Source: Candidatus Nanopelagicales bacterium
GTDB lineage: Bacteria; Actinomycetota; Actinomycetes; S36-B12
Length of the DNA: 64,000 bases
NCBI GenBank assembly: GCA_017854795.1
Contig: JAFMHB010000009.1
Span: 19,305-83,304, forward strand
Reading direction: 5' to 3'
A program made the position numbers and the translations under genes. This document shows, piece by piece, positions 30,984 to 40,764 of the stretch. The notes beneath the pieces are model-generated. The model worked only from the letters and a program-made list of their open reading frames with translations, was not told the DNA's origin and did not search any database. Position 1 is the first letter of the stretch, and each line of letters starts with the position of its first letter.

Positions 30984-32147
30984 TCACATGTGAACCCGCG
31001 GGATTCGCGATCCGAGCCGAGTGACTATTTCGTATCCAATACTCCCACTGAGTTCGCCCCACTGATCCGCGGTTAATTCGCCGTGTTCCCCCGACCCGAA
31101 TAAGTACACCTCACTACCGGCGGAAATGCCAGCAGCACAATCTGTTGTGTCGATCACGAACTGATCCATGGCGATTGTTCCCACCTGAGCCATCAATTCC
31201 CCCGCAGCAGAAACAGCCACGCGGTTGCTTGCACTTCGTGGAATTCCATCGCCGTAACCCACCGGGACCAAGCCAAGTTGGCTATCCCGACCAGAGATCC
31301 AAGTATGAAGGTAGGACACCCCCGCTCCAGCCGCTACAGATTTCACCGAACTGAGCCTCGCAACCAGTGTCATGGCTGGCACTAAATTCAATTCAGCTGA
31401 ATTCGCCCGCACGACATTCGGTGACAGTCCATACACACCAATACCTACACGAACAAGATTGAATCGGGAATCCGGGTGCCACAAGGCTCCCGCGGTATTG
31501 GCAAGGTGAATCACTTCAGGCTCAATTCCCGCCGACGCTAAATCTGAGAGCGCCAACATGAAAACTGAGCGCTGGGCAGAAACTGATTCATGAGCAATCA
31601 CAGGGTCTACATGATCAGCACTCGCTAAGTGACTCCACACGCCGCGCACCCCGATTACGCCGTCTGCAGCCAGTGTCGTCAACTCGGGGATGATCTGACC
31701 CAGTTCGCCAGTGGGGAGACCGTTCCGATTCAATCCCGTATCAATCTTCACATGAATATTCGCGCGCTTTCCCAAACTGCGAGCCGCGACGGCGATCTCA
31801 TCTAATTCACGGGAACTCGACACAGAAAGATCAATGTCGGCTTCAACGCACGCGGCAAGATCAGGATCCCCCGGCGTGCTCAGCCAACACAGCAGTTTCC
31901 CGCGATCTCCCGCAGCACGCAATTCAAGTGCTTCACGAGGCAGAGCAACTCCTAGCCACGTGACTCCATGTGCACGAAGCAACGGGGCAACGAAGTTAAC
32001 CCCGTGTCCATAGGCATCTGCTTTTACAACAGCCATCACTTGGACACCGGTAATCGCCTGAATCGTGTCGTAATTACGCAGGATCGCCTCGCCACTGACA
32101 TTGGCCCAGGCCCGGGCATTGGGCCTATCAGCAGAATTAGAGGTCAT
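30984..32147 (-). CDS. alr: Alanine racemase
   Basis: PLP-dependent conversion of L- to D-alanine for peptidoglycan. The 387 residues carry the PLP lysine Lys42 in AVVKADAYGHG and the second catalytic Tyr region GVSYLHTW; VPVGYGDGIPR is also present. The frame is open 35 codons further upstream, but MTSNSADRPNARAWANVS is the normal family start and overlaps the end of the upstream gene by 11 bp. The 3' end has a small palindrome (TTCACATGTGAA over the stop) followed by eight T, possibly a weak terminator. Confidence 0.95.
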   Translation of the reverse strand: MTSNSADRPNARAWANVSGEAILRNYDTIQAITGVQVMAVVKADAYGHGVNFVAPLLRAHGVTWLGVALPREALELRAAGDRGKLLCWLSTPGDPDLAACVEADIDLSVSSSRELDEIAVAARSLGKRANIHVKIDTGLNRNGLPTGELGQIIPELTTLAADGVIGVRGVWSHLASADHVDPVIAHESVSAQRSVFMLALSDLASAGIEPEVIHLANTAGALWHPDSRFNLVRVGIGVYGLSPNVVRANSAELNLVPAMTLVARLSSVKSVAAGAGVSYLHTWISGRDSQLGLVPVGYGDGIPRSASNRVAVSAAGELMAQVGTIAMDQFVIDTTDCAAGISAGSEVYLFGSGEHGELTADQWGELSGSIGYEIVTRLGSRIPRVHM

Positions 32148-33600
32148 GCAACACCATGCCCACCATGTTGCCAATATCAACGGCAGTCGGATTCTCCAAC
32201 TGAGCTTCTGCAATTCGCCCTGCCCGAGAGTGAATCCACACGCCTGCCGCAACTATCGCCAACACATCAACGCCATCAAGTGCCCTGCCCGCGAGTAGCC
32301 CACCAATAATTCCGGTCAGTACATCACCTGACCCAGCGGTTCCTAGTGCTGGACTTGCCTCAATGTCAACGAATGACCGCCCATCAGGTCCAACCACCAG
32401 AGTTCGCGGACCCTTCGCTACCACAATCACATTCAATTCGCGCGCAGCGGTGCGAACAGACTCAAGGTCGAAGCCAACCAAACTCGGAAATAGCTGTCGA
32501 AACTCGCCCACATGCGGGGTTATTACCGTCACTCCCGAACGCGCCGCAGCCGCGGCACGCAGATCTGCTGAGTGTGCGACATCACTGAGTGCGCCAGCAT
32601 CAAGTACGACCGGTACTGCACCACCGAGAACAGAGGTCAGAAACTCGTGTTCGGCCTCGCGCCCTGAAAACCCGGGGCCAACCGCCCACCCGGTGATTCG
32701 CGGTGAATCAGATTCAATTGAAACTACATTGGGTAATGAATCAAGGACCTCGGAACGGTCAACGAATCCCTCACGGAACATGACCATGCCGACGCCACTG
32801 TGCTGTGCTCCTAGGACGCTGAGCATTGCGGCTCCGGGATAACTTGGTGATCCCGCAGCAATTCCCACAACTCCCCGGGAATACTTGTAGGAATCAAAAC
32901 TCAGTGCTGGCACTAACTCGGCTACCTCGTGATCCCCCAATATTTGCAACACGGGATCAGTATCAAATTCCAAATCCAAATCAACAACCTCAATCGCACC
33001 CGCAAACGCAGCACCCGGAGCAAGCACCAAGCCAGGTTTAAGTGCACCGAAAGTAAATGTCACGTCGGCGTGAACACAAGAGTCGACATCGCAATCACCC
33101 GTATCGGCATTCACCCCGCTAGGAATGTCAACCGCCACGACGAGTGGTGACAGGTTAATAAAGCGAGCAAGTTTGGCATCAACGGGCCGCGAACTCCCAA
33201 GCCCTGCAATCCCGTCGAGCACCAAATCAAAATCCCCGACCAGCGAATCAATCACGCGTCCGCCGGCGCCTAGAGCTGCTGCGAGACCTTTCTCATGACA
33301 CACACCGGGAACGACACAATAGATCTGCACGAGAACACCACGTCGAGCCAGTAATGCCCCTGCAAAAAGTGCATCCCCGCCGTTATTACCCGGACCGACA
33401 ACAACTAGGACCGACGTGCCATAAACACAACCAAAAGTCTCTCGCAATAGATCAGCACAGCCAACGCCGAGAGCGAATGCCGCACGTTGCATGAGGGAAC
33501 CCGGAGCCGTGACCAAAAATGCGCGCTCCTCAGCGGCCCGGATCTGTGCGACCGGAAAAACCGGTAAACCGAGATTGTGGGACACCAGAGACAAAGTCAT
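32137..33600 (-). CDS. nnr: Bifunctional NAD(P)HX epimerase / dehydratase
   Basis: Repairs hydrated NADH and NADPH. The N-terminal YjeF epimerase domain (about 1-210) has VVVGPGNNGGDALFAGALL and VVAVDIPSGVNADTG. The C-terminal ADP/ATP-dependent dehydratase domain has TPHVGEFRQLFP and the GTAGSGDVLTGIIGGLLA motif. The total length near 487 is normal for the fusion. The ATG at 33600 sits 4 bases after the glmS stop; a TTG at 33612 is less likely. An acpS gene, which I would expect nearby in many actinobacteria, is not present. Confidence 0.92.
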   Translation of the reverse strand: MTLSLVSHNLGLPVFPVAQIRAAEERAFLVTAPGSLMQRAAFALGVGCADLLRETFGCVYGTSVLVVVGPGNNGGDALFAGALLARRGVLVQIYCVVPGVCHEKGLAAALGAGGRVIDSLVGDFDLVLDGIAGLGSSRPVDAKLARFINLSPLVVAVDIPSGVNADTGDCDVDSCVHADVTFTFGALKPGLVLAPGAAFAGAIEVVDLDLEFDTDPVLQILGDHEVAELVPALSFDSYKYSRGVVGIAAGSPSYPGAAMLSVLGAQHSGVGMVMFREGFVDRSEVLDSLPNVVSIESDSPRITGWAVGPGFSGREAEHEFLTSVLGGAVPVVLDAGALSDVAHSADLRAAAAARSGVTVITPHVGEFRQLFPSLVGFDLESVRTAARELNVIVVAKGPRTLVVGPDGRSFVDIEASPALGTAGSGDVLTGIIGGLLAGRALDGVDVLAIVAAGVWIHSRAGRIAEAQLENPTAVDIGNMVGMVLHDL

Positions 33601-33604
33601 CGAA

Positions 33605-35455
33605 CTACTCAACCGTTACGGACTTGGCAAGGTTGCGAGGTTGGTCAACGTCATGACCTTTTTCCCTGGCCATCTCGCAGGCAAAAATCTGTAAAGGCAC
33701 AACCGCTACGAGGGGCTGCATCAATGTTGGCACCGCAGGAATCCGAATTATGTGATCTGCGAAGGGAACAATACTTTCGTCACCCTCTTCAGCGATTGCA
33801 ATCACTTTGGCTCCGCGGGCACGCACCTCTTGGATATTCGACACCATCTTGTCGTGCAAGACCGCACGGCCCTTGGGTGAAGGAACAACCACAATCACCG
33901 GAATTCCCTCTTCGATTAATGCGATGGGCCCGTGCTTGAGTTCCCCTGCCGGGAAACCTTCAGCGTGCATGTAGGCAAGCTCTTTGAGTTTGAGTGCACC
34001 CTCAAGGGCAACCGGGTAACCAACGTGGCGCCCAAGGAAGAGCACTGATTGAGCCGATGCCAGGGAGCGGGCAAGCTCACGAACCGGTTCCGCTGTGTCC
34101 AGTACCAGGTCAACCTGTCGGGGCATGTCGCCAAGGTCCTCAAGAATCGATCGAATTTCGTCCTCAAACATGACCCCGCGAACTTGAGCTAGGAATAAAC
34201 CAACCAAATAGGTTGCCGTAATTTGGGTAAGAAAAGCTTTTGTACTTGCAACGGCAATCTCAGGACCAGCGTAGGTGTAAATCACCGCGTCAGATTCACG
34301 GGGAATAGTTGAGCCAACCGTGTTGCAAATAGCCAATGTCCGAGCACCCTGGGACTTGGCGTAACGCAATGCCATCAAGGTGTCCATGGTTTCACCCGAT
34401 TGCGAAATAGCGATGACCAGTGAGTCAGGTCCAACGATTGGATCCCGATAGCGGAATTCACTCGCCAACTCAACATCAACAGGAAGGTGCGTCCAATGCT
34501 CAATTGCATATTTCGCAACCATTCCAGCGTGGGCGGCCGTTCCGCAGGCAATCACAATTACTTTATTGATGTGTTGCAATACTGCTGGGTCAATACTGAG
34601 TTCATCTAATTTAATCCGTTGATTTTCATCGATGCGTCCAAGGAGTGAATCTGCTACCGCCTTCGGCTGCTCCGAGATCTCTTTCAACATGAACAAGTCA
34701 AATCCACCTTTTTCAGCTGCGGATGCATCCCAATCAATAGTGAACGGTGTGGGTTGGACAACTTGGCCAGAAAAATCGGTGACGACAACGGAGTCTGCTT
34801 TCATGATCACGATTTGATCTTGACCCAATTCCAATGCTGAACGCGTATGCGCAACAAATGCACTGACATCGGATGCCAGGAAGTTCCCACCTTCACCCAA
34901 CCCAACAACTAGGGGAGAGTTTCGGCGAGCACCAACCACAAGATTGGGCTGTTCACGGTCAATCACTACCAAAGTGAAAGCGCCTTGAAGTTGTGAGCAC
35001 ACCGCCTGCATTGCTAAGGGTAGAGAGTTGCCGACCTCGGGTAGTGCTCGCGCCATCATGTGGGCCACGACTTCAGTGTCGGTTTCAGATTCTAGTGAAA
35101 TGCCAGCGGCTTCAAGTTCATTGCGCAGCACCTGAAAGTTTTCAATGATTCCATTATGGATCACGGCAATGCGTTGATCTGAACTTACGTGCGGGTGAGC
35201 ATTGCGGTCGGTTGGGCCTCCGTGAGTTGCCCAGCGGGTGTGGCCAATCCCGGTAGTGGAACCTGGCATTGGATCTTCACCGAGGAGAAGTTCAAGGTTT
35301 CCGAGTTTGCCTGCCTTTTTACGCACTTCCAGCTTGCCGTCAGCGATTACCGCAATCCCCGCTGAGTCATAGCCTCGATACTCCATTCGGCGCAGCCCCT
35401 CGACAATAATTTCGAGGGCCTGCTTCTCACCAACGTATCCAACGATTCCGCACAC
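33605..35455 (-). CDS. glmS: Glutamine-fructose-6-phosphate aminotransferase
   Basis: Makes glucosamine-6-phosphate for the cell wall. The N-terminal glutaminase domain starts with Met-CGIVGYVG, whose Cys becomes the N-terminal nucleophile. Two SIS domains follow (SQSGETMDT, and LGRHVGYPVALEGALKLKELAY), and the end reads QPRNLAKSVTVE. The 616-residue length is typical. The start is GTG. I see no glmS ribozyme; the short upstream gap has only a leaderless-type box. Confidence 0.96.
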   Translation of the reverse strand: MCGIVGYVGEKQALEIIVEGLRRMEYRGYDSAGIAVIADGKLEVRKKAGKLGNLELLLGEDPMPGSTTGIGHTRWATHGGPTDRNAHPHVSSDQRIAVIHNGIIENFQVLRNELEAAGISLESETDTEVVAHMMARALPEVGNSLPLAMQAVCSQLQGAFTLVVIDREQPNLVVGARRNSPLVVGLGEGGNFLASDVSAFVAHTRSALELGQDQIVIMKADSVVVTDFSGQVVQPTPFTIDWDASAAEKGGFDLFMLKEISEQPKAVADSLLGRIDENQRIKLDELSIDPAVLQHINKVIVIACGTAAHAGMVAKYAIEHWTHLPVDVELASEFRYRDPIVGPDSLVIAISQSGETMDTLMALRYAKSQGARTLAICNTVGSTIPRESDAVIYTYAGPEIAVASTKAFLTQITATYLVGLFLAQVRGVMFEDEIRSILEDLGDMPRQVDLVLDTAEPVRELARSLASAQSVLFLGRHVGYPVALEGALKLKELAYMHAEGFPAGELKHGPIALIEEGIPVIVVVPSPKGRAVLHDKMVSNIQEVRARGAKVIAIAEEGDESIVPFADHIIRIPAVPTLMQPLVAVVPLQIFACEMAREKGHDVDQPRNLAKSVTVE

Positions 35456-35461
35456 TGCATG

Positions 35462-35467
35462 ATCCTA
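35462..35467 (-). promoter_or_regulatory. Leaderless-type -10 box for glmS
   Basis: TAGGAT six bases before the GTG of glmS, within the 98-bp gap to glmM. Confidence 0.45.
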
Positions 35468-35553
35468 CCGCCGGGACCTTTCACGACTTACGTTTTGGAG
35501 ACCAGTGGCGTTTTCAACTTTCCCCACACGCCCGAGGGGAGAACAACCGCGGA

Positions 35554-36906
35554 TTAATCGAGGGCAAGTTCAGTCGTGATCACACGGGCCAACTGCTCGG
35601 CGACTTCTTGGGCCCAATCCTGACTGTCTGCTTCAACCATGACCCGGATAACAGGCTCGGTTCCAGATGGTCGGAGGAGAATGCGACCGCTGCCCCGCAG
35701 GGCCGATTCGAGAAGTTCACGTTCGGCGCTGACCCGCAGATTCGAGTCAAGTGCATTGCGATCAACGCCCCGGACATTAATGAGCACCTGAGGCAACTTG
35801 GTGACAACACCAGCAAGCTCGGCCAGAGTCTTTCCACTGGTGCAAACACGTGCAAGTAAATGTAGGGCGGTCAAAATACCGTCACCGGTTGTTCCAAATT
35901 CGCTCATGACAACATGCCCGCTTTGTTCGCCACCAAGAACGAAGCCATTTTCACGCATTGATTCCAGAACGTACCGGTCACCAACCGCTGTCGAAATCAC
36001 CGCGATTCCTGCTGCATCCATTGCTTGGTTGAAGCCGAGATTGGCCATCACCGTTGACACCACCGTGTCATGAACCAAAGTGCCAGAAGCCGCCATCGAA
36101 ATTGCAAGAATTCCCAGAATGTGGTCACCGTCAACGTCATTGCCCAATGCGTCAATTGCCAAGCACCGGTCCGCGTCCCCGTCAAAAGCAATTCCAGCAT
36201 CCGCTCCGTGCTCAACAACAGCAGCCCTTAGGTCGTCAAGGTGGGTGCTCCCGCAACCTTCATTGATATTCAGACCATTGGGTGCAGCATGAATGGCAAT
36301 GACTTCAGCACCCGCACGACGTAATGCTTCTGGTCCAACAACACTTGCTGAACCATTCGCGCAATCAACGACAACTTTCAGACCCGAGAGTGGTGTTTCT
36401 GAGTCAAGTGTGGAAAGTAAGTGAGAAACGAAGAGATCAGCAGCACTCACATCACTGACCACTCGACCTACATCGCCGCCAACGGGTCGTTCCCAGGGCT
36501 CACGCATCCGATTTTCAATCGCAATTTCCAAAGCGTCATCGAGTTTGACTCCACCTCGGGCAAAGAACTTGATGCCGTTGTCCGGCATTGGGTTATGAGA
36601 TGCGGAGAGCATGACCCCAAGGTCAGCTTGAAGCGTTGCGACTAAGTAGGCGACCGCTGGAGTGGGAAGGGCTCCCACAAGGGTTACGTCAATGCCTGCA
36701 CTGGCAAGGCCCGCGACAACCGCGGCTTCAAGGAATTCCCCTGAAGCACGCGTGTCACGACCAACAATTGCTAGGGGACGGTGACCGGCGAATTCGCCAG
36801 AATCTGCCAGCACGTGCGCTGCAGCAACCGAAAGATCCAACGCCAATTCGGCAGTGAGATCTCTATTTGCTACACCGCGAACGCCATCGGTCCCGAATAA
36901 CCCCAT
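35554..36906 (-). CDS. glmM: Phosphoglucosamine mutase
   Basis: Converts glucosamine-6-phosphate to the 1-phosphate, the step after GlmS. The 450 residues include [10 protein letters not shown] at the N-terminus, the phosphoserine Ser103 in SASHNP, the metal loop DGDADRC, the sugar loop GGEQSGH and the phosphate loop [12 protein letters not shown]. It lies between rpsI and glmS, all on one strand. Confidence 0.96.
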   Translation of the reverse strand: MGLFGTDGVRGVANRDLTAELALDLSVAAAHVLADSGEFAGHRPLAIVGRDTRASGEFLEAAVVAGLASAGIDVTLVGALPTPAVAYLVATLQADLGVMLSASHNPMPDNGIKFFARGGVKLDDALEIAIENRMREPWERPVGGDVGRVVSDVSAADLFVSHLLSTLDSETPLSGLKVVVDCANGSASVVGPEALRRAGAEVIAIHAAPNGLNINEGCGSTHLDDLRAAVVEHGADAGIAFDGDADRCLAIDALGNDVDGDHILGILAISMAASGTLVHDTVVSTVMANLGFNQAMDAAGIAVISTAVGDRYVLESMRENGFVLGGEQSGHVVMSEFGTTGDGILTALHLLARVCTSGKTLAELAGVVTKLPQVLINVRGVDRNALDSNLRVSAERELLESALRGSGRILLRPSGTEPVIRVMVEADSQDWAQEVAEQLARVITTELALD

Positions 36907-36942
36907 GTAATTAGCCCCACAAAGTGGTGCGAACCACTTCGA

Positions 36943-37431
36943 TTAGCGCTTGCTGTACTGCGAGGCCTTACGAGCCTTCTTCAGACCGTACTTCTTGCGC
37001 TCCTTGGCCCGTGGGTCACGAGTGAGGAAACCGGCCTTCTTCAAAATAGCGCGGTTGCCTTCAGTGTCAATTCCATTGAGCGAACGAGCGATGCCCAAAC
37101 GAAGTGCACCGGCTTGACCGCTGGTGCCACCACCGTGTAGTCGAGCAATTACGTCAAATTGGCCTGGTGCACCAAGGGAGACGAATGGCTCGTTCACGAT
37201 CTGCTGGTGAACCTTGTTAGGAAAGTAGGACGCGAGGTCGCGACCATTGATCTTGAACTGGCCCGTTCCGGGGACGATGCGAACACGAGCAACGGCCTGC
37301 TTACGGCGACCTGTTGCAGCACCCGGTGCAATCACAACATCGCGATTGATTACCGGCTTGGCGCTTTCGCTGGTGTACTCCGAGGGAACTTCTTCGATTT
37401 CTTCAACTACGTCAATAGCAACTTCAGACAC
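36943..37431 (-). CDS. rpsI: 30S ribosomal protein S9
   Basis: Small-subunit protein whose C-terminal tail reaches the P-site tRNA. It has 162 residues: an acidic actinobacterial N-terminal extension of about 35, then [12 protein letters not shown], and the invariant end [12 protein letters not shown]. The start is GTG with AAGGAGAG. It follows rplM in the usual pair. Confidence 0.97.
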   Translation of the reverse strand: MSEVAIDVVEEIEEVPSEYTSESAKPVINRDVVIAPGAATGRRKQAVARVRIVPGTGQFKINGRDLASYFPNKVHQQIVNEPFVSLGAPGQFDVIARLHGGGTSGQAGALRLGIARSLNGIDTEGNRAILKKAGFLTRDPRAKERKKYGLKKARKASQYSKR

Positions 37432-37449
37432 GTAAATCTCTCCTTAGCG

Positions 37450-37893
37450 CTACTGCGCGACCTGGGTAATGGTGAATGGCTTGGGTTCTTGGGCACTGTG
37501 TGGGTGGTTGTCACCAACATAGACTTTCAACTTGGTCAACTGTTGGCGACCGAGCTTGTTGTGAGGGAGCATTCCCTTAACTGCCTTCTCAACAGCCTTT
37601 GTTGGATGTGACTCCAAGAGTTCGGCGTAAGTCGTTGCAGTAAGGCCACCTGGATAACCAGAGTGACGGTACGCAATCTTTTGCTCACGCTTTGATCCGG
37701 TGAGTGCAACTTTGTCCGCATTAATAACGATGACGAAGTCACCGGAATCCATGTGCGGTGCAAATGTTGGCTTGTGCTTTCCGCGAAGAAGAACCGCGAC
37801 CTGACTTGCGAGCCGTCCGAGAACAACATCGGTGGCGTCAATCACGTGCCAGGTGCGAGTAATCTCGCCGGCTTTCGGGCTATATGTGCGCAT
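37450..37893 (-). CDS. rplM: 50S ribosomal protein L13
   Basis: Early-assembly large-subunit protein of 147 residues. [16 protein letters not shown] and [16 protein letters not shown] are diagnostic. The reading frame stays open 32 codons upstream, but the [11 protein letters not shown] start with AAGGTGG in front is the conserved one. The 196-bp gap upstream holds a GC-rich leader with no clear promoter; an L13-responsive structure is possible but not shown. Confidence 0.96.
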   Translation of the reverse strand: MRTYSPKAGEITRTWHVIDATDVVLGRLASQVAVLLRGKHKPTFAPHMDSGDFVIVINADKVALTGSKREQKIAYRHSGYPGGLTATTYAELLESHPTKAVEKAVKGMLPHNKLGRQQLTKLKVYVGDNHPHSAQEPKPFTITQVAQ

Positions 37894-38089
37894 GGGGCGC
37901 CACCTTGCTTTCTCGTAGGGACTTGGTTTCTGCACCCACCGGTTGGCAGGCCGTACTGGGGACCTTCCAAGGCCTCCAGGCTGTAACACTCACAGCGACC
38001 TCAAAGGATACCCATACCCCACCAGCAGCCCCAAATCCCCCCTAGATAGGGAGATTTTGGCTCAATAATTGCTCACGAAGAGACAATCA

Positions 38090-38752
38090 CTATGGCAAAG
38101 GTGGCAGAGGTGGCTGGGTGGCCAGCCACGCCTTAAATGAGGCGTCCTGTTCCTCACGCCACACCCCGACAGCCTGAGCAAACTCACCCACTTCACTCGT
38201 AAATAAGTGCGGGTACCGCTGAGCCTGGGCCAAAAGGAGCAGCCCGGTGATTCGGGAGTCAGCCAGCGCCCCGTGCCAGTCGTCCTCCGAGATTTCAAGA
38301 CCGTACCGAGCAACCGTCGGTTGCAACCGCCGCTGCGCCTTGCCCTTGACGTATTTGTCCATCTGCTTGTCAATTACATAGGGACAGATATCAATAACGC
38401 CAACCAACGGCTCCAAACCAACTCGCTCCAGATTCGCATCTAGGATTCCGCGATCAAAAGAGGAGTTAAAACAAACAACAGGCAACTTCGATGCCACGAG
38501 AAACTCGCGTATTGATTCAAGGGCCGCGAATTGATCTTGGCCCTGGGACTGACTCACTTCATTGGTGATCCCGTGCACCGCACTTGCAGCCGCGGGAATG
38601 TCAACGTCAACTTTGATTAACCACTCCTGTGAGGAAACCTCAGCACCATCCCGATACACCACCGCTGCAGCAGACACAATGCGATCGAGCGCAGTATCAA
38701 CACCCGTTGTCTCCGTGTCGAAGGCAATAAACCCAACTTCAACCCACGACAT
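38090..38752 (-). CDS. DEDDh 3'-5' exonuclease (DnaQ-like)
   Basis: Exonuclease domain of 220 residues. Catalytic acids appear as FDTETTG (motif I), FNSSFDRG (motif II) and HGALADSR (motif III with His and Asp). Such stand-alone proteins resemble the proofreading subunit of DNA polymerase III, but their role in actinobacteria is unsettled. The tail PPLPPLP is encoded by a short 9-bp repeat. An AGGAG ribosome site precedes the ATG. Confidence 0.87.
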   Translation of the reverse strand: MSWVEVGFIAFDTETTGVDTALDRIVSAAAVVYRDGAEVSSQEWLIKVDVDIPAAASAVHGITNEVSQSQGQDQFAALESIREFLVASKLPVVCFNSSFDRGILDANLERVGLEPLVGVIDICPYVIDKQMDKYVKGKAQRRLQPTVARYGLEISEDDWHGALADSRITGLLLLAQAQRYPHLFTSEVGEFAQAVGVWREEQDASFKAWLATQPPLPPLP

Positions 38753-38855
38753 GCGATCTCCTCACCCATAAAAGTTCACTTCGCGAACAAGCATGAGTAT
38801 GTCACGCGCGGCTGACAAATACGTCTAGAATTTTTCCCGATCAATAAGCTACTAC

Positions 38856-39188
38856 TTAGGCGAGGGTGATCCAGACTTTTCTCAGGGGCTCGGTGATCTT
38901 CCACGTGGTGCGTGATCCCGCTGGGAGAATTCCAATTGTTCCCGGGGCTAATTCGATCACTCCGCCCTGATCGCAGGTCACGGTTCCCCTGCCAGAAACC
39001 ACCACAAACACTTCTTCGACCTCGGTGTCCGTGGACTCGCCCACCGAGTGTTCCCACACACCAACTTCAATGTCACCCTCGGTGTCCACTACTGCAACCG
39101 CACTTGTGACCCCTTCGGTAATTGCAAGTTTTGCATTGAGGGGACGGTGCGTGAGTTCAATGGAGTGGGAATCACAACTGCGGATCAT
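38856..39188 (-). CDS. Cupin domain protein (DUF861 type)
   Basis: A single cupin barrel of 110 residues. GVWEHSVGESTD and EEVFVVVSGRGTV match the DUF861 cupin_3 pattern seen in ureidoglycine aminohydrolase-like proteins. The metal ligands of classical cupins are only partly kept. Substrate unknown. It is monocistronic, between truA and the exonuclease. Confidence 0.75.
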   Translation of the reverse strand: MIRSCDSHSIELTHRPLNAKLAITEGVTSAVAVVDTEGDIEVGVWEHSVGESTDTEVEEVFVVVSGRGTVTCDQGGVIELAPGTIGILPAGSRTTWKITEPLRKVWITLA

Positions 39189-39194
39189 GAATGC

Positions 39195-39200
39195 AGCCTA
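39195..39200 (-). promoter_or_regulatory. Leaderless-type -10 box for the cupin gene
   Basis: TAGGCT six bases before the cupin ATG. No purine-rich ribosome site is present. Confidence 0.5.
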
Positions 39201-39260
39201 TGCTCAAGGATCGTGCATCTAGTTGGTTCATGCGGGCGGGTCGTGCGCGAATTCAGGTAA

Positions 39261-40085
39261 CTACGTTGAACGGCCCTGATCGCGATCCATGCCGCGCCTG
39301 GCTCTGGTTTCACCTTGACGAGCATGTAGCTCTTCATCTGTTGGGTAGCCAACGTGTTCAAGAACTAGGGGGAAAGCTTCCATGGTTTGAATGTGGGAAA
39401 GTTTTTCCTCTTGGTCGAGTAGGTGCTTGGTCCAGGTCACCGGCTTACGCCCATCCCCGATCGGGAGGAGCGCACCCACAATCGTGCGGACCATCGAGTA
39501 ACAGAATGCATCGGCTCGAATTGTCATGACAACATAATTGTCCTCGTTGCGGTGCCATTCGAGTTTTTGAAGTTCCCTGATTGTGGTGGCTCTGGGTTTT
39601 TCTTTGCAGAAAGCAAAGAAGTCGTGAATACCGATAAGGTATTTGCTGGCTTCATTGAGTCTGTCAATGTCAAGTGGAACCGGCCACTGCAGGACCTCAT
39701 GGCGGTGAAGTGGCTGGGGACCAGTGGGGTCATCACACACCGTGTAGCTGTACTCGCGCCACAAGGCCGAGAACCGTGCGTCGAAACCATGGGGCGCTTC
39801 TTCGATTCTCCGAATCCGAATGTCACCGGGCAGGGCTTTGTTGATTCGCTCAGCGGTGAGTTTTTCTAGTTCGGGGTGGTCACGGGGAAGATCAAAGTGA
39901 AAGACCTGATTACGTGCATGCACACCCGCGTCGGTGCGACCGGCCACAATTGTCGGTAATTCAAGTTGGTGAATGAGTGCGCCAATAATGTTTTCAACTT
40001 CACCCTGCACCGAGCGGGCCTCCATCTGGGATGCCCAACCGTGAAAGCCGGAACCGTCATAGGACAGGAAGACGCGCAGACGAAT
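39261..40085 (-). CDS. truA: tRNA pseudouridine(38-40) synthase, non-canonical start
   Basis: Pseudouridylates positions 38-40 of the tRNA anticodon arm. The catalytic Asp is in AGRTDAGVHA (about residue 52), with FHGWASQ before it and KEKPRATTIRELQ and RADAFCYSMVRTIVGAL after it. The first ATG in frame (40025) would cut off the conserved YDGSGFHGWA strand. The frame is open back to the rplQ stop but contains no ATG, GTG or TTG. An ATT at 40083-40085 gives MRLRVFLSYDG, which fits the usual TruA start; the CTG just before it (40086-40088) is the alternative. Both lie in the 3' arm of a hairpin. The gene ends the alpha operon. Confidence 0.85.
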   Translation of the reverse strand: MRLRVFLSYDGSGFHGWASQMEARSVQGEVENIIGALIHQLELPTIVAGRTDAGVHARNQVFHFDLPRDHPELEKLTAERINKALPGDIRIRRIEEAPHGFDARFSALWREYSYTVCDDPTGPQPLHRHEVLQWPVPLDIDRLNEASKYLIGIHDFFAFCKEKPRATTIRELQKLEWHRNEDNYVVMTIRADAFCYSMVRTIVGALLPIGDGRKPVTWTKHLLDQEEKLSHIQTMEAFPLVLEHVGYPTDEELHARQGETRARRGMDRDQGRST

Positions 40086-40120
40086 CAGCCCGTCCCCGGG
40101 AAGACCGGGAACGGGCTGAT
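40084..40120 (-). promoter_or_regulatory. Strong hairpin over the truA start region
   Basis: Ten perfect base pairs (ATCAGCCCGT at 40084-40093 with ACGGGCTGAT at 40111-40120) and an inner 17-base part with another CCCGG/CCGGG pairing. No U-tract follows, which argues against a simple terminator. The 3' arm on the mRNA contains the probable truA start codon. Confidence 0.75.
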
Positions 40121-40145
40121 CAATATCGTTTTGCGAGCTCAGGAA

Positions 40146-40718
40146 TTACTCCTTGGCCGTAGCTTCGTCACTTGCAGCGACTTCTTCCTCGCCTAGTTCA
40201 TTAATCGGCTCGGTGGTTTCCTCTACGAGGACTTCTTCCGTGTCGGCCTTGATCTCTTCCTTGACTTCAGCTGCTTCACTCTCAGCGGGTGCTTCTGCTG
40301 CTGCACTTTCCTTGGCCGCACGCTTTGTGGCGCCCGTGGCTTCAGCAACTACCTGCTCAAGCATTGGCTCAACCAGTTCAATGATCGCCATGGGGGCGTT
40401 GTCGCCCTTACGGTTACCGATCTTGATGATTCTGGTGTAGCCACCTGGACGACCCGCGTAACTTGGGCCAATCTCGGTGAACAGTGTGTGCACAACACCC
40501 TTGTCCTTGACCACGGTGAGAACCCGGCGACGAGCCGCGATGTCTCCACGCTTTGCAAAGGTCACCAAACGCTCAGCAACTGGTCGTAGCCGCTTTGCCT
40601 TTGCATGGGTGGTTGTGATGCGCCCGTGCTCAAAGAGAGCGGTCGCGAGATTGCCCAACATGTGCTTCTCGTGTGAGGCTCCCCCACCGAGGCGGGCTCC
40701 CTTAGCTGGCGATGGCAT
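40146..40718 (-). CDS. rplQ: 50S ribosomal protein L17 with acidic tail
   Basis: The core (about 1-120) has [24 protein letters not shown] and [19 protein letters not shown], typical of L17. A further 70 residues rich in Ala and Glu follow. Extended tails on L17 are seen in some actinobacteria. Its place after rpoA is universal for the alpha operon. Confidence 0.95.
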   Translation of the reverse strand: MPSPAKGARLGGGASHEKHMLGNLATALFEHGRITTTHAKAKRLRPVAERLVTFAKRGDIAARRRVLTVVKDKGVVHTLFTEIGPSYAGRPGGYTRIIKIGNRKGDNAPMAIIELVEPMLEQVVAEATGATKRAAKESAAAEAPAESEAAEVKEEIKADTEEVLVEETTEPINELGEEEVAASDEATAKE

Positions 40719-40764
40719 CTTGTCTCCTTATTAATCTTGGTCAGTCCGATAACGCAGCAGGCTC

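Noticed and set aside
35456..35553. glmS ribozyme
   Set aside because: The gap is under 100 bases, has no pseudoknot-like pairing, and the leaderless box would put the RNA start at the GTG.
37894..38089. Extended N-terminus for L13 or a leader peptide
   Set aside because: The upstream in-frame codons show no conservation, and the ribosome site precedes the ATG at 37893.
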